A stretch of 10,193 bases of DNA from Anaerolineaceae bacterium (GTDB lineage Bacteria > Chloroflexota > Anaerolineae > Anaerolineales > Anaerolineaceae): the NCBI GenBank assembly GCA_003446605.1, contig DMDF01000201.1:1-10193 (forward strand). The letters run 5' to 3'. The notes beneath the pieces are model-generated. The model had not been told where the DNA came from, did not search any database, and saw only the letters and a list, made by a program, of their open reading frames with translations. A program made the translations under genes and the position numbers. Positions 6,056-10,193 of the stretch are shown in pieces. The first letter of the stretch is position 1, and every line of letters starts with the position of its first letter.

Positions 6056-7069
6056 ATGCGAGATCTTGATTTCAGTGATGAACCCCCACGTTTCAAAGGA
6101 AAAGTGATCACCGATCAACTTGCCGGGAGCATCACGCGGGTTGAAGAGCTCGCATACATCATCCGTATTGAAGAGGTGATGACCAAAACCCTCATCACCA
6201 TTTCTCCCGATGCCCCCATGAGCGATGTAGTTGAACTGTTGCGTGAAAAACGCATTTCCGGGGTACCGGTAGTTGAAAACGATGAGCTGGCAGGGTTGAT
6301 CAGCACAGAAGATCTCATCAAGTGTCTGATCAATGGAGAATTGAATTCTCCGGTACGAAAATATATGACAACCGATCTGGTTTTCTTGAACTCTTTTGAC
6401 TATCTGACGGAAGCCATGAAAACCTTCGCCCGCACCGGTTTAGGTAGGCTGCCCGTACTGGATGAAAACAAGAAATTGGTTGGCATCATCACCAAGGGTG
6501 ACATTACGTATGGCTTTCTCAAAGCACTTGAACATGATTATCACGAGGAAGAAGTCCGCCGCTATCGCGCCTCTCACCTCTTTGAGGATATCGAATCTGA
6601 TCGCACCAGTCTCATCTTGCGTTATGTGATCAATCACTATGATTTCATGCATGGTGGGGCAGCTTCCAGCAACATTAAAAAAGCGTTGCTGCGTCTTGGG
6701 GCGCATCCGCAATTGGCACGCAGGATCGGCATCGCCGTATACGAAGCGGAGATGAACCTTATCATCCATGCTGACCATGGTGGGTCAATTCACGTGGAGA
6801 TCGAACCACACCAGATCAGTATATACGCCTGGGATGATGGTCCCGGCATAGAGGATGTCAAAGAAGCAATGAAACCAGGCTACTCCACTGCAACCGAAGA
6901 GATCCGTGAATTGGGATTTGGCGCCGGGATGGGTCTTTTCAACATCTCACGCTGCGTGGATGAAATGAAACTTGAATCAGAAATTGGGAAAGGAACCCAA
7001 CTAAGTATGAAGGTATATCTCAAAGATGATGAATCGGTAGGTGAAGGCTACCAATCTGAAAAGGAGTAA
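6056..7069 (+). CDS. CBS-domain pair fused to an anti-sigma-type HATPase (RsbW/RsbT-like)
   Basis: This 337-residue protein has two CBS motifs at about 39-95 (EEVMTKTLITISPDAPMSDV onward) and 100-158 (ending GIITKGDITYGFL), which normally form an adenine-nucleotide-binding Bateman module. After a linker, a GHKL ATPase domain covers about 205-325. It has N-box E230-x3-N234, G1 box DDGPG (260-264) and G2 glycines G287, G289, G291 and G293. The ATPase part most resembles the anti-sigma/serine-kinase group rather than sensor histidine kinases, and no phosphoacceptor His domain is present. The architecture suggests a switch that reads adenylate energy charge and phosphorylates or sequesters a partner; the flanking DRTGG proteins are candidate partners. 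It starts 7 nt after the first DRTGG gene and ends 3 nt before the second, so cotranscription is very likely. No sigma factor or STAS anti-anti-sigma gene is visible nearby. Confidence 0.9.
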   Translation: MRDLDFSDEPPRFKGKVITDQLAGSITRVEELAYIIRIEEVMTKTLITISPDAPMSDVVELLREKRISGVPVVENDELAGLISTEDLIKCLINGELNSPVRKYMTTDLVFLNSFDYLTEAMKTFARTGLGRLPVLDENKKLVGIITKGDITYGFLKALEHDYHEEEVRRYRASHLFEDIESDRTSLILRYVINHYDFMHGGAASSNIKKALLRLGAHPQLARRIGIAVYEAEMNLIIHADHGGSIHVEIEPHQISIYAWDDGPGIEDVKEAMKPGYSTATEEIRELGFGAGMGLFNISRCVDEMKLESEIGKGTQLSMKVYLKDDESVGEGYQSEKE

Positions 7070-7072
7070 AGT

Positions 7073-7414
7073 ATGACATTAGACCAAATAATCAACAACC
7101 TTGATCTCGAAATCCTTACTGCCCCCAAAGAAGCGGGGGAAATCACCCCCACCAGCGGCTATATTTCGGATATGTTAAGCTGCGTGATGACGGGAGCAAA
7201 AAGCCAGAGCCTATGGATCACTTTGCAATCCCACAATAACATCGTTGCCGTGGCATGTCTTTTAGATGTAGCTGCCATCATCATTACCGAAGGGGCAAAG
7301 CCAGATGAGGAGACGATCAAGAAGGCAGCGGAGGAAGGCGTTACTTTGCTCTCAACTTCCCAAAATTCTTTCTACATCGTCGGAAAGCTATGGGAAATGG
7401 GACTGCGAGATTGA
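7073..7414 (+). CDS. DRTGG-domain protein (second paralogue)
   Basis: This 113-residue single-domain protein is homologous to the product of the gene at 5683. Corresponding segments are SDMLSCVMTGAKSQSLWIT (32-50), LDVAAIIITEGAKPDEETIK (64-83) and GVTLLSTSQNSFYIVGKLWE (89-108). It differs in having two Cys residues (C37, C62) and several substitutions in the first loop, so the pair has diverged and may bind different ligands or form a heterodimer. A strong AAGGAG at 7061-7066, overlapping the end of the CBS-ATPase gene, fixes the start. The PHP gene overlaps its 3' end. The function is unknown; by context it works with the CBS-ATPase. Confidence 0.85.
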   Translation: MTLDQIINNLDLEILTAPKEAGEITPTSGYISDMLSCVMTGAKSQSLWITLQSHNNIVAVACLLDVAAIIITEGAKPDEETIKKAAEEGVTLLSTSQNSFYIVGKLWEMGLRD

Positions 7415-8199
7415 TCAATAAAGCAACCAATAATCAATTACCACATATACCCTTGAAAACCTTACGAGCAGAGCTTCATATCCATACAGTTCTCTCACCA
7501 TGTGCTGCGGTGGAGATGATTCCACCTATCATCGTGGCTGAAGCCCTTGAACGTCATATTGACCTGATTGCCATTACCGACCACAACCACACCGCCAATA
7601 TCGAAGCGGTCCAGCAGGCAGCCGTAGGTACCCCCCTGACCGTACTACCTGGAATGGAGCTGCAAACAAAAGAGGAAGTCCATACTTTGTGCTTGTTCGA
7701 TACGCTTGAACAAAGCCGAGCATTTCAGACGATCATTGATCAACACCTACCAGATATTAAAAACAACCCCGAATTCTTTGGAGAGCAATACGTGGTGGAT
7801 GCCAGCGGGGATTTCATCCGCAGCGAAGAACAGCTCTTGATCATTTCATGCAATCTGTCTTTGAAAGAAGCTTTTAACATTGTGACAGAAATAGGCGGGC
7901 TCTTTATTCCTGCACACGTTAATCGCACCAAATTCGGGCTTTTACCGGTATTAGGGTTGGTACCTACCGATATCACGCTGGATGCTTTGGAGATCTCACG
8001 CCATCTCACCCCTCAAGCAGCATGTAAACTATACCCACAATTAAACGAGTACCCTTTATTGATAGGAGGAGACGCCCACTTTCCCGACCAATTCCTGGGT
8101 GTGAATCAATTTATAATTGAAGAACCTACCATATCAGAACTAAAAATGGCTTTGCACCACCAGGATGGGCGTAATTTCTCGATAATTCCCGATTTTTAA
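7390..8199 (+). CDS. PHP-domain metal-dependent phosphoesterase
   Basis: This polymerase and histidinol phosphatase (PHP) fold protein has 269 residues from the ATG at 7390. Metal ligands are visible along the chain: H30 and H32 in AELHIHT, D64, H65 and H67 in AITDHNHT, E90 in PGMEL, H176 in IPAHVN, and D228 and H230 in GGDAHFPDQ. These give a near-complete trinuclear metal site, so the protein should be an active phosphoesterase; its substrate cannot be told. The homology starts at about residue 24. The ATG at 7390 overlaps the DRTGG gene by 25 nt. An in-frame TTG at 7411 overlaps that gene's TGA (TTGA) and is an equally plausible start, giving 262 residues. Either arrangement indicates translational coupling. 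The placement suggests it reverses a phosphorylation or degrades a signal nucleotide made by the regulatory set, which is inference. Confidence 0.88.
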   Translation: MGNGTARLINKATNNQLPHIPLKTLRAELHIHTVLSPCAAVEMIPPIIVAEALERHIDLIAITDHNHTANIEAVQQAAVGTPLTVLPGMELQTKEEVHTLCLFDTLEQSRAFQTIIDQHLPDIKNNPEFFGEQYVVDASGDFIRSEEQLLIISCNLSLKEAFNIVTEIGGLFIPAHVNRTKFGLLPVLGLVPTDITLDALEISRHLTPQAACKLYPQLNEYPLLIGGDAHFPDQFLGVNQFIIEEPTISELKMALHHQDGRNFSIIPDF

Positions 8200-8260
8200 C
8201 CTCGTTTTCCTACACATTCTTCCCATTATTAACATAATCGTAGAAATATCATTCCAATCA

Positions 8261-8269
8261 TGATAAAAT
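8261..8269 (+). promoter_or_regulatory. Candidate extended -10 promoter before the NuoE-like gene
   Basis: TGATAAAAT fits an extended -10 (TGn followed by a TATAAT-like hexamer). Transcription from about 8276 would leave a 32-nt leader to the ATG at 8308. No clear -35 is seen. The 108-nt gap 8200-8307 is the largest in the hydrogenase string and could hold an internal promoter. Confidence 0.3.
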
Positions 8270-8307
8270 CACTTGGTTTAAATCACAACCTTAGTGGTGA
8301 AGGCAGA

Positions 8308-8826
8308 ATGGAAACAACAAAAATTAATACCATCTTATTGAATCCCCTGGAAGATGAAAAATCCAAAACTGAAATAGACTCTATTTTGGAGAAAAACAAG
8401 GATAAACCTGGCAGCATTATGGTGATTTTGAATGAGATCCAAAACACGATCGGTTTCGTTTCGGAGGAAATGCAGCAATATATAGCAGATTACCTGCACA
8501 CCCCCGTCAGCAAGATCCACGGTGTCATATCCTTCTATTCCTTCTTCACAACAAAACCCCGCGGAAAACATACCATCAAGATCTGTCTAGGAACAGCTTG
8601 CTATGTTGGTGGAGCACCCCAGCTGATTGAAAAAGTTAAACAACTCATCGGTATTGGACCGGGAGAAACCAATGACGACTGGACTATTACGGTTGAAGAA
8701 TGCCGCTGCGTTGGCGCATGCAGTCAAGCGCCAGTGGTAGTAATTGATGATGATATCCATGGACGTGTGAAACCCAGCACCATCGCGAAGTTGCTGCGTA
8801 CTATCATCACCGAGGAAACAGCCTAA
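8308..8826 (+). CDS. nuoE: NuoE/HydC-like [2Fe-2S] subunit of NADH-linked hydrogenase
   Basis: This 172-residue thioredoxin-fold ferredoxin belongs to the complex I 24-kDa family. A helical N-terminal region contains the typical QNTIGFVSEEMQQYIAD (45-61) and GVISFYSFF (72-80). The [2Fe-2S] ligands are C93 and C98 (ICLGTACYVGG) and C134 and C138 (RCVGAC), with an extra C132. It passes electrons between NADH-oxidising NuoF/HydB and the hydrogenase subunit. The frame opens at an ATG at 8260, but the ATG at 8308 is preferred. It has GGTGAAGG at 8296-8303, homology begins there, and a candidate -10 sits just upstream. In complex I this gene sits beside nuoF and nuoG. Here it is followed by a HATPase and an extra ferredoxin, the pattern of HydABC-type electron-bifurcating hydrogenases in anaerobes, so the symbol hydC would also fit. 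Confidence 0.93.
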   Translation: METTKINTILLNPLEDEKSKTEIDSILEKNKDKPGSIMVILNEIQNTIGFVSEEMQQYIADYLHTPVSKIHGVISFYSFFTTKPRGKHTIKICLGTACYVGGAPQLIEKVKQLIGIGPGETNDDWTITVEECRCVGACSQAPVVVIDDDIHGRVKPSTIAKLLRTIITEETA

Positions 8827-8841
8827 GACCACAGGCAGATC

Positions 8842-9405
8842 ATGAAGGAATTGTCTCTTCATATCCTGGATATTGCGGAAAACAGCGTAAGGGCTGATGC
8901 CAAAACAATTACCATTGATATTGAAGAGAACAGCCAGAAAAATTTGCTTACGATCGAGATAAAAGATAACGGAAAAGGCATGGATGCTGAAATGGTCACA
9001 CAAATAACCGACCCATTCATAACCTCACGCACTACACGCAAAGTGGGGCTCGGTATTCCCTTTTTAAAAGCTGCCGCTGAAGCATGCAATGGTCATTTTT
9101 CCATACAATCCACCCCATGTGTAGGTACCAGCGTTGAGACAAGTTTTGAATTGGATCATATTGACCGTATGCCCATGGGAGATATCCAGAGCACGTTCCT
9201 GAATCTGCTGGTTGGATACCCAGATGTGCACTGGATTTTCAGATATGGTATCGATGGCAAAAAATTCACATTGGATAGTGAGCCCATCCGTGAAAGTCTG
9301 GATGGCATCCCATTTTCTGATCCCATCGTTCTCAGATACCTAAAAAATGAAATCAATAATGGAATGCAAAAAATAAAAAATATTCATAAACAGGAGACAC
9401 CATGA
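8842..9405 (+). CDS. Stand-alone HATPase (GHKL ATP-binding) protein of hydrogenase operon
   Basis: This 187-residue protein has a GHKL ATPase domain at about 1-105: N-box ILDIAENSVRADA (8-20) with E13 and N14, G1 box D42-NGKG, and GLGIPFLKAAAEACNG (69-84) as the G2 region. There is no HAMP, PAS or phosphoacceptor His segment, so it is not a complete sensor kinase. The C-terminal part (about 106-187) is not recognised and may hold a partner-binding region. It starts 15 nt after the NuoE-like gene, and its TGA overlaps the next ATG (ATGA at 9402-9405), so translation is coupled to the ferredoxin. Similar single HATPase genes recur between NuoE and NuoF homologues in anaerobes. Whether they phosphorylate the complex, regulate it or assist assembly is unknown. 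Confidence 0.88.
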   Translation: MKELSLHILDIAENSVRADAKTITIDIEENSQKNLLTIEIKDNGKGMDAEMVTQITDPFITSRTTRKVGLGIPFLKAAAEACNGHFSIQSTPCVGTSVETSFELDHIDRMPMGDIQSTFLNLLVGYPDVHWIFRYGIDGKKFTLDSEPIRESLDGIPFSDPIVLRYLKNEINNGMQKIKNIHKQETP

Positions 9406-9770
9406 ACAAAATTAAAAGCCTTGATGACCTTAAACGGGTTCGTGAAGAAGCTCTTGAAAAACGCTCAAAAACCACCACCACTGGCAAAGCACAGGTGATC
9501 GTTGGAATGGGGACCTGCGGTATTGCAGCGGGCGCTCGAGAGACCATGAAAGCTGTATTGGATTTCATCGAAGCTGAAAACATGGAAGGCATCATTGTCA
9601 CACAGACCGGTTGTATTGGTCTTTGCGAGCAGGAGCCCATTCTGCAGGTCGTTCGCGGTGAGGAAGAAAAAGTAACCTACGGCAAGGTCACTCCCGAAAT
9701 TGCCAAACGTATTCTCAAAGAACATGTTTCTGGTGGAGAAATCGTCAAAGAATTCATGATCACTCTTTAA
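9402..9770 (+). CDS. Thioredoxin-fold (2Fe-2S) ferredoxin-like protein of the hydrogenase operon
   Basis: This 122-residue protein has a basic helical N-terminus (1-30) and then a NuoE-like thioredoxin-fold ferredoxin domain. Visible cysteines are C39 in GMGTCGIAAGA (35-45), and C71 and C75 in QTGCIGLCEQEP (68-79). The fourth ligand of the C-x4-C pair is missing: the equivalent residue is G44. From memory the same CGIAAGA form occurs in homologues, so this is probably a family trait and not a mutation. AGGAG at 9392-9396 lies 5 nt from the ATG. It probably docks with the NuoF/HydB subunit as an extra electron carrier, if a cluster forms with three Cys and another ligand. The gene lies 31 nt upstream of the NuoF-like gene. 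Confidence 0.88.
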   Translation: MNKIKSLDDLKRVREEALEKRSKTTTTGKAQVIVGMGTCGIAAGARETMKAVLDFIEAENMEGIIVTQTGCIGLCEQEPILQVVRGEEEKVTYGKVTPEIAKRILKEHVSGGEIVKEFMITL

Positions 9771-9801
9771 GTTTTGATGATTGGAGGAAAACGCTCTTAG
9801 C

Positions 9802-10193
9802 ATGGCATATATTCGTTCGCATGTCTTGTTCAGCAATGACCCTGCTATCCTTGCGAGAGGTGGTACAGAGGTCAAGCACGCTCTACTGCAAGAAATTAAA
9901 AAACACAATCTCACCGATGAGGTGGAAGTAATTGACACCCCCCGCATCGGGGATGGTAATTTCGGTCCTGAGATCCTCGTTTATCCTGAAGGGTATCACT
10001 ATGTCGGACTCAGTGCTTCAGATATACCTTATTTGGTAGAAGAACAATTCCTGAAGGGGAGGATGGTGGATAAATTCCTGGCTCCCGCTCCCAAAGAAAA
10101 AGCACAGGAATTGGGTACTCCCACACCTAAAGAAGTCAGAGTGGTTCTGCGCAATTGCGGCAGCATCAACCCTGAGAATATTGAGGAATACAT
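9802..10193 (+). CDS. nuoF: NuoF/HydB-like NADH-oxidising flavoprotein subunit (3' end beyond the window)
   Basis: About 130 residues are visible before the window ends. The first 90 form the N-terminal thioredoxin-like domain found in HydB-type NuoF proteins, recognisable by EILVYPEGYHYVGLSASDI (58-76) and LVEEQFLKGRMVDKFL. The Cys ligands that normally bind a [2Fe-2S] cluster in this domain are absent: the segments read SHVLFSNDPAI and DTPRIGDGNFGPE. After a linker, VVLRNCGSINPENIEEYI is the entrance to the FMN/NADH domain of the 51-kDa family. The ATG is preceded by GGAGG at 9783-9787 with a long 14-nt spacing, and no other in-frame start lies nearby. It would oxidise or reduce NAD(H) with FMN in the hydrogenase complex. 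The binding sites for FMN, NADH and the C-terminal clusters lie outside the window. Confidence 0.9.
   Translation, partial: MAYIRSHVLFSNDPAILARGGTEVKHALLQEIKKHNLTDEVEVIDTPRIGDGNFGPEILVYPEGYHYVGLSASDIPYLVEEQFLKGRMVDKFLAPAPKEKAQELGTPTPKEVRVVLRNCGSINPENIEEY

Noticed and set aside
8231..8245. Rex-type redox operator in the gap before the NuoE-like gene
   Set aside because: ATTAACATAAT resembles one half-site only; the required mirrored half at the right spacing is absent.
8260..8307. Upstream ATG start at 8260 for the NuoE-like gene
   Set aside because: It has no ribosome-binding site and overlaps a candidate -10 element, while the ATG at 8308 has a purine-rich site and matches the family N-terminus.
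8308..10193. Respiratory complex I (nuo) operon
   Set aside because: No nuoA-D genes precede nuoE, and the HATPase, ferredoxin, DRTGG and PHP genes fit the HydABC-type hydrogenase neighbourhood instead. The hydrogenase subunit itself is outside the window.
1..10193. CRISPR array, insertion sequence or prophage genes
   Set aside because: No regularly spaced direct repeats, transposase motifs or phage structural genes were seen on either strand.

Overview
The window looks like chromosomal DNA of an anaerobic bacterium. The best guess is a member of the Chloroflexota (Anaerolineae-like). This rests on moderate GC content, a histidyl-tRNA synthetase of the subtype with GDVV in motif 3, and a fermentative NADH/ferredoxin-linked hydrogenase locus that carries DRTGG, CBS-ATPase and PHP accessory genes. 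The assignment is an inference from remembered family features, not from a search.

Region A (1-2449, + strand) holds two closely spaced genes. The first is an AAA+ ATPase with a C-terminal RyR domain, whose reading frame is still open at the left edge. The second is a two-helix membrane protein with a cytosolic RCK/TrkA-N NAD-binding domain. Its pore loop lacks the potassium-channel signature. A perfect inverted repeat of at least 23 bp touches the first base of the window.

Region B (2450-4120, + strand) starts with about 400 bp of non-coding DNA that contains a very good sigma-70-type promoter. This reads into a small three-helix membrane protein and then a single-domain caspase-like (C14) peptidase with an intact His/Cys dyad. 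Regions A and B together resemble a stress, cell-death or defence neighbourhood: ATPase sensor, membrane channel, small membrane protein and caspase. Their functional linkage is not proven.

Region C (4201-5606, - strand) is housekeeping. hisS is followed 17 nt later by tRNA-His(GUG) and an intrinsic terminator, so the synthetase and its tRNA are probably cotranscribed.

Region D (5683 to the right edge, + strand) is a compact gene string: DRTGG protein, CBS-pair/anti-sigma-type ATPase, second DRTGG protein, PHP phosphoesterase, NuoE/HydC-like [2Fe-2S] protein, small HATPase, thioredoxin-fold ferredoxin, and the start of a NuoF/HydB-like flavoprotein. A catalytic [FeFe]-hydrogenase subunit is expected just beyond the window. 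The Fe-S proteins would form the NADH-linked electron module. The DRTGG/CBS/HATPase/PHP genes look like a conserved but functionally unexplained regulatory set for it.
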